Shown piece by piece: positions 1-10,189 of a stretch of 64,000 bases of DNA. This stretch comes from Apostichopus japonicus (taxonomy: Eukaryota > Echinodermata > Holothuroidea > Aspidochirotida > Stichopodidae). Location of the stretch: the NCBI RefSeq assembly GCF_037975245.1, contig NC_092573.1, positions 10,873,501-10,937,500 of the forward strand. Direction: 5' to 3'. Position numbers and translations under genes: made by a program. Below the pieces are notes generated by a model, which searched no databases, was not told the origin of the DNA, and saw only the letters and a program-made list of their open reading frames with translations. Positions within the stretch are counted from its first letter, which is position 1. Each line of letters opens with the position of its first letter.

Positions 1-2719
1 TTAAACAGTCAAATGGATATTACGGTGTCTGTTGTTGGTCGCTTAACAAAGTTGCTGGAATTTTTGATAGCATTTTGTATCAATTATGATTTATGAAATT
101 TTCAAATTTGGTGATACTTTGTTAATAATGCATCTGACAACAGCAGGGGAAAAGCTGAGCCAAGTGATATACCACTGTTACCCACTAACAGGATATGCAT
201 GCGGTCAGGTGTTGCAAGGCTACCATATTTATGAGTTTGAACATAATTGATTCATGTAAGATATGTCCAATGTACTCTCTCATGTTCTGAAATCAGTATT
301 TCGTTTCGTTTATTTTATTTGTATTTTTCCCAACATATATACAACAAATGTAGCAAATACAGAGAGTTATGGAATGTGAAAGGAAGTGCATCAAGAAAGC
401 CTTGTGGGCTTATCTAGTGATACAATCCCTGTACATAGAGTACACAAAGAACTTACAAAAAAGAATTAAGAAAAGAACTAAGAAAAAGAGAAGAAAAGGA
501 AGAAGAAGAAAAAGATTTACACATACAGACAATTCTCTGAAGTATTTATATATGTCTAAATGGCAGGTTGATGGAAAGTAGTTATACTGAACTGCTTACA
601 GAACTGTACAGAAGGGTGGTTGACTCATTCAAAGTTCCACTTGTGCCGTTTGACTGAACGACCGTTTAACAAAACCACGTCAAAAACTGCTGTATGCAAG
701 GTTTATGGGTCGGGTTGATATTCAGATTTCGTTTTCTCGCAGGAGACAAATCAGTTTCGCTTGTGGGTATTCTTCAAATGATAAATATGAAAGCTCTCTC
801 ACTTGAGCAGTCTCTAAAGGAGGCCACTGAGGTGGATTCCTAGTATGATAACAGTTTTCTTTGCTTTATTTATGAATAAGAAAGAACCTGATACCATCTT
901 AATAACTGTTTCTTGCACTCACTTCAACCCTGCTACGTTCTAATAATGTTCTAAAAAGTAACTTAGTGGTCCGCCTTCAATACAAGTCGCCATAGCAACG
1001 GACTCGTCATGCAGTCGTCGAAAGTCGTAAGGAAGTTTGATGCATTTAACAGATTATTATTTGTTTTAAAAGGATTTGTGTCCCTCCCAGATAATCCCTC
1101 AAAGGAGGCATAAAAAGGAAAAAAATTATCCTTAAGGTATATAGATGGTATTTGCAACACAAATACTGTGATAACTCTAGTCAGAAGAAATTTCCATTTT
1201 CCCCGATGGCTTGTTCCGGTTGCAATTCGTAATGAGCTCTGGAATAAGGTATGAAGCGCAAAATGAAAACAGGGGCAGTCTTAGCCTCATTACTGGTAAC
1301 ATGACCTAATTTATTTAATGTTATCCAAACAGAAAGAAAATTAACCCATGAGATTGTAGTCATTCTAAAACAGACATTTTTTTTTTTTCGTTTTTTTTTT
1401 TCATCACGTGACTAAATTGCGAATAAAATCATGAGAGAAAAGTCCATTGCTTCATTAAAGAAGAAAAACGGTAGAAAGATAACAGGAGCAAAAAAAATGT
1501 CGATCTTCACTTCTTTCCCAAGCTTAAAAATCTCTTTAAAATTCTTTACCCTTTAACTTGTGATTCAAAATTGTGATTACAAACAGTGAACACTTGGTTT
1601 TACATTGTGTCAGTCTGTAGAGTAGTCTCGTCGGTTGAGGTCGATTGGTAATGTCTCGATGCTATCCCTTCCTGGAGATATATATTTTTTAGTTTTTCCA
1701 TAATTTAGAAATTCTGGGGAACATTTTCTACTCCACTGGATGTATGCACAGTGCCAAGAGCAATAATCGGTCTATGCATGTAGATGCTATGATGTGACTT
1801 CACAGGCATCCACGTAGCAGAACGTATCATATTTTGGAACAGATACGAAATGATAATTTTTCCTTTCATGCGAAAAACGTTTGTAGCATGAAAAGTAAAG
1901 GAAATGCAATAAATTACTTCAATAAATTAAATGCAAGAATTGCCACAACATTTGCCCTCAAAGGATGTGTTTCTCTGGTGAATTAATACTCGAATGTGAT
2001 AACAATAAAATTGGCTTTTTGATTCCTTGCCCAAAGGCTCAAGGAATCTATGCGATAGTGATTGCGTGTGTGTGTGTATGGCAAGTTGGATTGAAGTCAT
2101 ACTTGGTACATAGATGCGCGATAGTGAGTAGAAGAGCCCTATTGAGTTTGGTGCTCATCTCAAGAATATTGATGAGGTCACAGGGTCAAATGTAAACATT
2201 TTCAGAATTGAATTATAATTTGTGTGAAGGTGTTGGTAGAAAGTGGGTACATGATAGTGTATGTTCAATGTGATATTATGCACATTTATTAGGAGGCAGG
2301 GCTTGAGTTGATTTTTGCTAAAAATAGCTTGTAAACATGGTAAATTAACATATTTAGTAGGTAGGTCCACAGTCAGTGAAAGAACCTTGCTGATCAATTT
2401 AATCAACAATGATGAAAGCTTGGGATTATAATCTCAATTGGCAAGGAATCACAATAAGCCCACTGGCTTTCTGGTTTTATCTCGTCCCACTGTTTTCTGT
2501 CGCGGTCTTTGCGATACGGCTACCGCTTGCCGGGTAGGTACTGTATGACCGTTGGCTTCACCATGGTTCTCCTCTCCATGAGCTGCTGAAATTACTCACT
2601 CAAATGTTACTCAAACTACTGCCTCATATTGTATATGGCTATCCATGTATAGAGCGAGCAATGAGAAAATTTGATCCAACTCATATCGTATTTTTCTCTC
2701 TTTCCTTGGAACGTATCAG
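1..2719 (+). other. UPF1: UPF1 intron (3' part; gene enters from upstream)
   Basis: The first recognised exon begins at 2720 in mid-codon, so this stretch must be the end of an intron, possibly with exons I cannot see. The preceding conserved UPF1 block, around the helicase VQYRMHP motif, was looked for here by eye and not found. It probably lies left of the window. The stretch contains an AT-rich background and one repeat copy at 2021-2450. The small open frames here match nothing I recognise. The acceptor is TATCAG at 2714-2719. Confidence 0.7.
2021..2450. repeat. Dispersed repeat with 11-bp inverted ends, copy 1
   Basis: GATTCCTTGCC at 2021-2031 is the exact reverse complement of GGCAAGGAATC at 2440-2450. 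Just inside the left end a hairpin forms between GATTCCTTG (2021-2029) and CAAGGAATC (2040-2048). The following text (ctatg, then a GT-rich run and tatgg) also occurs in copy 2 near 3660. The right flank (cacaataagcccactggctttctgg) is matched by copy 2 at about 4780. I cannot assign a superfamily. The terminal hairpin beside a GT-rich run is shared by both copies and is therefore part of the element. Confidence 0.6.
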
Positions 2720-2837
2720 CGGAGCGTACAAACCTGGCACTGGATTTCCCGTTTCCTCAAGCGGACAAACCGATGTTTTTCTACGCTACGACCGGCCAGG
2801 AAGAAATATCCAGCTCTGGCACATCTTACTTGAATCG
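2720..2837 (+). CDS. UPF1: UPF1 exon a (first exon in window): helicase 1A-1B/2A junction
   Basis: This exon is read in a frame that a simple open-frame search misses, because the frame is closed on both sides. The first two bases (CG) complete an Ala codon. The peptide then runs [33 protein letters not shown] and TSYLN, ending with two bases of an Arg codon. It aligns almost residue for residue with vertebrate UPF1 between the YRMHP block and NRTEAANVEK. The acceptor is TATCAG|CG and the donor is CG|GTGAGG (phase 2). Joining to 6389 restores Arg-Thr-Glu-Ala. UPF1 is an ATP-dependent 5'-3' RNA/DNA helicase of superfamily 1 that drives nonsense-mediated decay in the cytoplasm. Confidence 0.93.
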
Positions 2838-3954
2838 GTGAGGACGATCTTAAAAACGGGTTTGAAGAGGGGTGGGGGGGGGGGGTCGAGAGGGAGTTAT
2901 CAGTGGGAGAATATTGGATGCAATAAAGTGGCTCTGTTATATGTTTTCATTTTTAGATGAGCATTAAGTTGGCGAGGGGAAGAGGGGGGGAGGAGGTGTT
3001 GGCAGACAAGACCTTGCATTTGTGAGATGGTGTTTAGGAATAACTCCAGGCATTAAATTTAACTTTTAAGATATGTTTGTAGACTATTGAACAAGCAATG
3101 CTATAATAATGTATAACTTGACTACTTTTCATTTTGAAGAGTGAGCCTCTAAACAACTGAGGCTCATCAAGTTTTAGTGGCTGGACTTAAACGTTAAGAA
3201 AAGCTTTTTACGAAGTAGAATTGAATATACATGTTTACAATGTATTGCAAGGACATTTAAACCAGGGAATAAAGTAGTTTTGAAAGTTCTTACTTTTTGG
3301 GGGGGGCTTATAAAATACTATGGTTCCTATGTACAAAGACATCTATACATCCTTGCACTTTTATAGCAATTTGTCCGTGCTAGATGGCGTTTTGAGATTT
3401 GAGATTCTGGATGAATCTATTCCCCACATGTGCAAACGTGTGGAATGGTTGTACAAGTGCTAAGATTTGTAGCAGTTTTTGTACACAGCCTGAATGATGT
3501 TATAGATAAAGTTCAGAGCGTGTTACACAAAAGTTGAACACTTAATTTATTCCCTTGTTTAATGTGTTTATGCAATACTGGATTACCTATTCCCTAAGGT
3601 GTGCATATTAAGTGGGGTTTGTGAGACTGACGCACAATGACAATTACCTAGGGTGTTTTAATCCTTGCCGGAGGCAAAGGAATCTATGTGACAGTGATGT
3701 CGTCTGTGGGTGTGTGTGGGTGTGTGTGTATGGAACACTTGCTTGTAAACACCGTTCACTCAGAAAGTTCTTGGTGGATTATACGTGGTATGTGGATCCG
3801 TCTTATTGAGTACAAGAAGCCTATTGTTTTCTGTGATGTTCAATGGTCATTTGAGGTCAACAGAGGTCAAAATCTAAAAACTTTGAACATGATAACCCAT
3901 ACATGGTATGCAGATTCAACTTGTTGAGTACAAGAACCTCATTGAAATTGGTGG

Positions 3955-3967
3955 AGGTCAAAGGTCA
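3955..3967 (+). promoter_or_regulatory. Perfect DR1 nuclear-receptor motif
   Basis: AGGTCA-A-AGGTCA is two exact half sites with a 1-base spacer, the consensus for HNF4, RXR and PPAR-type receptors. It lies inside repeat copy 2. The match is seen in the sequence; any binding is inference. Confidence 0.35.
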
Positions 3968-4101
3968 TTTGCGGTCAACAATTAAGTGAAAGTCTGAAAA
4001 TTTTGTAAACAGGATAACACAGCAAGTACATCTTTCTTGAACTTCCTACTTTGTATGTAGATCCAGCTTGGTGACTGCAAGAATGCTATTGATATTGGTA
4101 T

Positions 4102-4114
4102 AGGTCAAAGGTCA
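4102..4114 (+). promoter_or_regulatory. Second perfect DR1 motif in the same repeat
   Basis: The same 13 bases, AGGTCAAAGGTCA, recur at the equivalent place in the next internal tandem unit, 147 bp downstream. The recurrence shows the motif is part of the repeat unit. Function is unproven. Confidence 0.35.
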
Positions 4115-5521
4115 CATGAGGTCAACAGGCATCAAATTCTGAAATCCTTTTAAACATGATAACTCCAAAATTAAAGCTGCAATTATTCTGTGAATTCTCC
4201 AATGCTATGATTTTCTTTTGGTGAACAAAGTTTGGTCAAGTTCGGTTTTGTTCTGTGAAGGGGCTCTATATGTCTTCAGTGAAACATACCTGGCATCCAG
4301 GTAATGAAATCTGCTTCAGAGTTTTATTCTTTTGCTTTAAATGTGCACTTAATCTCCTATCAGAGTCACCTCCTGAGCTTCAAGGGGTCAACAGGTTATC
4401 TCAAATGCACACAAACTGTCTCAAGGGGGAGTCGAAAGTTTATCTCAAATGGTGGAATAATTGGCCATTTTCTCCAAAAAATTTCACAGTGTATAAATAA
4501 TGTCATGTACATCTCAACAATTATTGAAAGTGATTTTTGTTAGCTAAAAATTGCTAAATTGTGTCTACAGTTCACACGGGAAGACTGTTCTCTCTGGATA
4601 TTTTGGTTAAAAAATTTTATAAGTCTGTAAAATCCTTATGAGTGCATGACATTTATGATGCCCACAAGGGATTGCTAAAAATCTTATCTGTTTCTCACTT
4701 TAATCTGGGACATATTTAACTTTTGCTGCTCTACATTAATAAGATAGTTAGAATTTTGAGCAAATTGTATGACAAGGAATCACAAAGCTCACTGGCTTTC
4801 TGGATTTTTGGGTTATACCATCAATTATAGCTCTAATTACCATAAAGGTTATCAGGTCTTTGAGATGGCTCTTTTGTAAATGCTGCTGCAACATGCAAGA
4901 GGTATTATTTTCCAAATAAATCAAATTTAAAATTTATTTAGGTTAAGTGGAATGACTTGAGCTACATAGGACTAATAAAACAAGAAAACAAAACTAAGCT
5001 AAAGATAGTCTTGTGTCTGCATATTAATGGCGAATGGGTACAGAGTGTTTATCTAGATTCAGCAATACATCTCTAGAAATTGAGAAGGTGAAAAGAACAT
5101 GAAGATTAGAGCGATGTATTTTATTTCTCTACGTGGGGTTGTTTGTTTGAATAATTTTCTGATGTTTTTGTTTTGTCGTCTACTGAGTTACAGTAGTCGG
5201 TACTTGCCATTATGATCGTTGCATAACTCTTCCAAGGGTGCTTTGTCCAAAACCTGACAAGCATCTACTAACATTCCTCAGTTATATAACTTTCCATATA
5301 GATTAAATGAACATTTCACATTTGAGAAGAAAGAGAAAAATGAACTTCACCCATAAAGTGACTGAAATTGATTCCTCTTGTTCAATGTGCAGTGGTGTGT
5401 GATGGGGATGACGCATCAAATTTCTGTTGTTTTTTTCAATTTTTTATATCTTTTTCTTTAACTTTCTTTAACTTTCCTAGTTTTCTTAGGGACTTCTTTA
5501 TACTTGCTCACATTTTGTCTG

Positions 5522-5823
5522 CATTTAACCAGTGGCGTACCTAGAATAATTGGCACCCTGGGCGGATCCTTCCTTTGTCTCCTTGTGCAGGAGATGCCGT
5601 ACTGGGGGAAGGGGTCTAATGGGAGGGGATGTGATCTTTGGGGAAGCTTTGAAAAGATTATGAGTTATGGAATTCTCATTCTTCAGTGAATGTTTCTTAC
5701 CCTAGTCCTATTGTTCGTTCAAAATATTAATTTTTGGGGGGCTGTGGCATGGCACCCCCCTGACTGGTACCCGGGGGGGACCGTCCCAACCCCCCCCCCC
5801 CTTAGTACCCCACTGCATTCAGG
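5522..5823. mobile_element. hAT-like MITE, 286 bp (5530-5815)
   Basis: The element starts CAGTGGCGTACC at 5530 and ends GTACCCCACTG at 5815, giving inverted ends of the CAGTGGCG type typical of non-autonomous hAT elements. The presumed 8-bp target duplications are catttaac (5522-5529) and cattcagg (5816-5823), matching at 5 of 8 positions, so the insertion looks old. The interior has runs of G and C and no coding sequence. Confidence 0.65.
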
Positions 5824-6388
5824 TGTTATAAGTTATGAGCAAACAGCAATATAACCTACTGACATAGCTCTCCAAGAGTTCGTAGATAATTTGGGTTCTA
5901 GAGGGAAACAGAAAAGTTGAAATTGAAAGTTACAGTATGTCATGGCAACGTTACTCTTTGCAGTCATTAATGCAATTGAATTTTGTTAACAGAACTGTGT
6001 GTCAGTTGATATAGATTGCTGGCATTGAGAGTGTGGTGGAGGGGTCACGACCCTTTGTTGAAGGGTCGTCAACAAACAAAGAAGAGCAAAAAAAACATGA
6101 ACATAACTTCCAAAGTTGCAATATAATAACACCATTTTCCAAATTATAACCCTTAATCATATGAAAATCTCTCCAGGGGTTCTGTACCTCCTCCCTGTTC
6201 ACACCTTCCCCAGAGTGCAACATCCATCTTTACAGGGTCGCCAAGGTCATGAAGGTCAAAAGTGGGGTCACCAAGCAAAAGACGTTTGAATACCAGTGAT
6301 GTATATCAACAGATCTGTTTGACTTTGTAATTGAAAGTTTGACTTGACGTTCATCTGAAATGTGTACTTTAAATGCCCACCCCAACAG

Positions 6389-6688
6389 AACGGAGGCATC
6401 TAACGTCGAGAAGCTGACCACATCGTTCCTCCGTGGCGGGATCAAGCCGGAGCAGATCGGCATCATCACTCCGTACGAAGGTCAGAGGGCGTTCATCGTG
6501 ACCTACATGCAGTACAGCGGGCCGCTCAACGTGAAGCTCTACCAGGAGGTGGAGATCGCCAGCGTGGATGCATTCCAGGGTCGTGAGAAGGACTACATCA
6601 TCTTGTCCTGCGTCAGAGCTAACGACCACCAAGGAATCGGTTTCCTCAACGATCCCCGCCGTCTGAACGTGGCTCTGACTCGTTGCAG
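6389..6688 (+). CDS. UPF1: UPF1 exon b: helicase domain 2A, motifs V and VI
   Basis: The first base completes the Arg codon begun in exon a. The peptide [14 protein letters not shown] through [35 protein letters not shown] and [11 protein letters not shown] is RecA-like domain 2A of UPF1. [11 protein letters not shown] is motif [12 protein letters not shown] is motif VI, holding the arginine that contacts ATP. The acceptor is CCAACAG|A and the donor AG|GTGAGT (phase 2). Relative to vertebrates the conserved TRARYG reads TRCRFG across the splice. The exon is markedly GC-richer than the introns around it, as expected for coding sequence under constraint. Confidence 0.97.
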
Positions 6689-8746
6689 GTGAGTTTTGTG
6701 AGCAGTGAGCAGGTCCGACCTGGGTTAGGTCTTGTATTTGATGGATATTTTTAAGAAACTTTTGACCTATCGATCCTTGTTCGGGTGGGTATCGGTTTCA
6801 GCGGTTTGAATTATTGGTTGTTGCAGGAAACTATGTTGCCATTCACAACAGAGCTCATACAGTTCATGTGGTATGCGAGATGAATTATAAGTGAGCAGTC
6901 TTAGCATGTTTGCTATGAAATGCAACCCCCAAAGAAACTGTTTCCACATTGTGATTGTTTTCACGCAGTAATCCAGATGAAATGAAGGAATTTTACAGCC
7001 TTTTTTAACAAGAAAATAATAATTTCTAGTCAGCAACCTTATTAATCATAAGATGTTTATCTGCAATTAACATTTAATAGTCTCATGTGAAATTTGGCAA
7101 GGAATCACTAAGCTGGTAGGCTTTGAGGTTATATTTCTCAGCAATAAATGCATTTCAGCCAGCATTGTCTGGAACGCGGTGATTTAGCCAGGGAGGCAAA
7201 ATCTTCAAATTGCTTGTTTCCGGCGGTAGCAAAAGTTTTCATTTGAGAAACAAACCCCAAGTACACACACTCACAACTAGGCCTATGAAAAATATAACAA
7301 AATACATTAAAAAAAAAAAACACAACTTCTGAACAGAACTAAAATTTCTTCCAATCCTACCGATGGTTGAATTTGTTTAAAAACAAATAAATCATAACGA
7401 TCAACAGCAAGGTACAAGGTTAACTCCATTACAGTGATTTACATGCTAAAAATAGTCAATGATGCTTTTCCAAATTACCAGTGATTTTATTGGCTAATAT
7501 TACCTTACTAGCTGTCTGCAGACATTCTTGCATCTGTAAACAGGGAAGCTAGGGCACAGGGCCATCTGCCCTGTATATTGTGTAGAATAATTCACACTGT
7601 ATATGCACCGATTCGATCACATGGTGTTCAATCTATTTTGAAGGACTTGCATCCCTGGGACGGAAACTTTTTTTCTCTAGTAACATTACTGCACCGGAAT
7701 ATAAATTTTCACCACAGGTGCCAAGATTTGAGATTATGCAGCATGGCTGCTCTAATCGTTGTATTAATAAAATAATTGATCTATGCTGTAATTCTGAGAG
7801 AGCCTGTGGGGTTTTCCCAACTGTCCTAACCAGGTACCAGGGACGGGATAACAATCTCTACAACTAGATGCGATCAAAGACAGTAGGAGGGAAAAGGAAC
7901 TAGGGCAATGACAGATTGTCGGATAATATTTGAAGAATGGGTGTTTTTAAGTTAGATGTAAAGTGGGAAGAAAAGCTTTGCCATCAGTATCAATAACCTA
8001 CTTAACAGAGATGCTTTCGATGAATAAATTTAAAAAAGGCAGCTCAACAGCTGAACAAGAATTCTTATTTTATTTGGAAGATATCACGGATTGTTTGATA
8101 CAACCTGGAGACTTGGGCAAGTCTTAATTATATGACATAATGTTAAGCCACTTGTGTCTTTAAATGTTTCTCGTACATTATAATGCACGGTTAGTGTCTT
8201 ACTCTGATAGGTAAGGGTTTTGCCGAGTCGCTGATTCTAAGAGATTTACCATTTTGATGCTACCTCGTATTGGCATTTAATATTTTTTCATTTAATGGAC
8301 ACATTTTTTGCTCATCTTGAATAGGTCATTTTACCAACTAGTGGTACTATGACACCACTCATTGCAAATAATTTCAGCCTACGGATTGGATTTTGATTTT
8401 TCCATACCGTGACATTGCTCGAATTAAGCAAAACTTTCCTTAGCCGTGTCCCAGCTGAGCATCTCTGTCAGGTATTAAGGTATAGATGTCCCATGAGTTT
8501 GCATGTCTTTTGAAGGGTGGCTGGCCATTTAGCACATGATTTACTGATGAGTTTGAGTGTCTTTTGAAGGGTGGCCTTTTAGAACATGATTTAATAAGAG
8601 TTTGCATGTCTTTTGAAGGGTGGCCTTTTAGCACATGATTTAATGTCAGTTTGCATGTATTTTGACGGGTGGCCTTTTAGCACATGATTTAAGTTTGATA
8701 TGTTGTATACTGAACAATGATGTTCAATTTACAAACTCTTTTTCAG
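6689..8746 (+). other. UPF1: UPF1 intron b-c (2058 bp, phase 2)
   Basis: The donor is GTGAGT and the acceptor CTCTTTTTCAG. A short remnant related to the AAGGAATC repeat family is at about 7096-7130 (ggcaaggaatcactaagctggtaggcttt). A four-copy minisatellite lies at 8495-8693, about 50 bp before the acceptor. The rest is AT-rich with no recognisable coding sequence. Confidence 0.85.
8495..8693. repeat. Minisatellite, about 49-54 bp x 4
   Basis: Four units begin at 8495, 8549, 8598 and 8647. Each reads approximately gagtttgcatgtcttttgaa, then gggtggccttttagcacatgatttaa. The first unit carries an extra ggctggccat variation. The array ends roughly 50 bp before the 3' splice site of the next UPF1 exon, so its copy number changes the distance between candidate branch points and the acceptor. 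Confidence 0.85.
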
Positions 8747-8921
8747 GTTTGGTGTGATCATCGTGGGCAATCCTAAGGTCCTCTCTCGACACCCTCTGTG
8801 GAACCACCTGCTGACCTACTACAAGGAGCAGCAAGTCTTGGTAGAAGGCCCCCTAAACAACCTCAAGGAGAGCCTCATCCAGTTTAGCAAGCCCAGGAAG
8901 CTGGTGAACCCCTCAAACCCG
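8747..8921 (+). CDS. UPF1: UPF1 exon c: end of helicase core and conserved linker
   Basis: The first base completes Arg, followed by [40 protein letters not shown] and [18 protein letters not shown]. This matches the conserved C-terminal boundary of the UPF1 helicase region (vertebrate [10 protein letters not shown]...LWNHLL.YYKEQ...LVEGPLNNL). The acceptor is TTTTTCAG|G. The donor CCG|GTGAGC leaves phase 0 after the Pro codon. Open reading continues past the donor to a stop at 8937-8939, but that extension is intronic because the next exon continues the UPF1 alignment directly. Confidence 0.96.
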
Positions 8922-10095
8922 GTGAGCTTTCTACTGTAATACTTGATATGATTGACAAGTTTCTCAGAATGCTTTCATTAATGTTTTGTCTTGCTCTCAC
9001 AGAATCTATCGGCAGAATCTCTCCTTGTTTTAATGATAGAGATAACTACAAAGGAATGTAGCTTGCTCCTTTTTCATATTCTTGCTCTCCTTTGGAAGTT
9101 GCAGCAACATTGACGAATTTAAACAACAAGCTGCTTAGAAGCCAGACTTAGTCACACCGCCAAATGTCGTGTATGTGTCGTCTCCCCAAAAGAACTTTTC
9201 CACGTGGAACGTATTGCTCTGCACAGTTCTTCGATGATTCTTACAAATTCTCTCAGCATCGCCTTATCGTTTAATATTTTGCATAATATTTGTTTCTCTT
9301 TGACTTTGCCTATGTGCTTATCAGGATCAACAGGACAGCTACAGCAGTAGAAATCTTTATAATATACATAATATTTTCAGGTTCTATCCTCGAGATCTTC
9401 TCTGCATGACTGGAAGCTTTTTTCATTTCTCGTATAAAGTCTAGGATTGCACGTAGTGCATTGAACGTTTTGTGCTGTAAAGCTTTTTAACTTTCTCACA
9501 GTGTTGTGAAGCCTTATTTCTCTCCTCCTTTGCCTGGAGGGAAGCAGAGGCTGCCCGGTGGGATCGTGTCTCTATCTAACTGCTGGGGGGGTGCCTCTCA
9601 GTGATTAATGTCATCGCTGTGGCAAGAGTGTCATGATATCTTATCCTGATAAACAATGCATAAGTAATGAATTTGTTGTATCGATGCATTAATTTATACT
9701 GTATCCCTCTACATGAGGTATTTGTAACGAAGAAGCTATACGGACACAGGCAAGAGGGAGTTGGACACTTACTACTAAGACTGCTGTCTGTTGTTTAATT
9801 CAACTCGCCAATAATATGCATACATAAATACAATCTGTAAACGTATGAAACTTTGTCCTTCTAGTAAATGCCAATGTTGTCAGTCCAGTAAGCAAGAAAA
9901 TGCAAAAAAAACCTTTGATGTTCACTTTCAAAGCAAATGTTCTGCATGACATCATCAATGTAGAAAGACTTACAACTCATGGTTGGGGAAGTTTAATTGC
10001 ATTTTATACTGCTACAAAAAAATAAATGGGTAGTTGATCAAGCAGAAGTAGGGGACACCATGTCATTATCTTGTGTTTCCTCTTCTGGTACGCAG
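8922..10095 (+). other. UPF1: UPF1 intron c-d (1174 bp, phase 0)
   Basis: The donor is GTGAGC and the acceptor TGGTACGCAG. The intron is AT-rich with no repeat family that I recognise and no open frame resembling an exon. Confidence 0.85.
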
Positions 10096-10189
10096 GGTGG
10101 ACGTTTCATGACCACTGCCATGTTCAGCGCCCGTGAAGCCATGATACCCGGCGGCATGTACGACAGATCCCGAGGAATGGTGAACGGAG
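10096..10189 (+). CDS. UPF1: UPF1 exon d: RFMTTAM block
   Basis: The peptide is GGRFMTTAMFSAREAMIPGG then MYDRSRGMVNG, ending with one base of a Gly codon. It aligns with vertebrate [24 protein letters not shown], the conserved element just after the helicase core. The acceptor is GTACGCAG|GG and the donor GGAG|GTGAGT (phase 1). At 94 bp it is one of the shorter exons. It continues in frame from the Asn-Pro of exon c. Confidence 0.96.

Larger units (their letters stand above)
3661..4790. repeat. Dispersed repeat copy 2, with about 120-150-bp internal tandem units
   Basis: The left end ATCCTTGCC-gga-GGCAAAGGAAT (3661-3683) forms a terminal hairpin like copy 1. The right end is ACAAGGAATCAC at 4772-4783, followed by agctcactggctttctgg as in copy 1. 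Inside are three diverged tandem units starting near 3788, 3905 and 4053. Each opens with a variant of GTATGTAGATCCAGCTTG, continues with gagtacaagaa and ends in a GGTCA-rich block (aggtcaaaggtca, then gaggtcaac). The AGGTCA-type half sites are regularly spaced within the units. This copy is longer than copy 1 because it retains the internal units. Confidence 0.6.
2838..6388 (+). other. UPF1: UPF1 intron a-b (3551 bp, phase 2)
   Basis: The donor is GTGAGG and the acceptor is CCCCAACAG. Just inside it lie G-rich tracts (2875-2884 and 2977-2998). Further in are repeat copy 2 (about 3661-4790) and a hAT-like MITE (5530-5815). I see no other exon in it, and the flanking exons join in frame without one. 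Confidence 0.85.

Noticed and set aside
6369-6632. Minus-strand frame opposite UPF1 exon b
   Set aside because: Shadow of a GC-rich, strongly conserved exon on the other strand.
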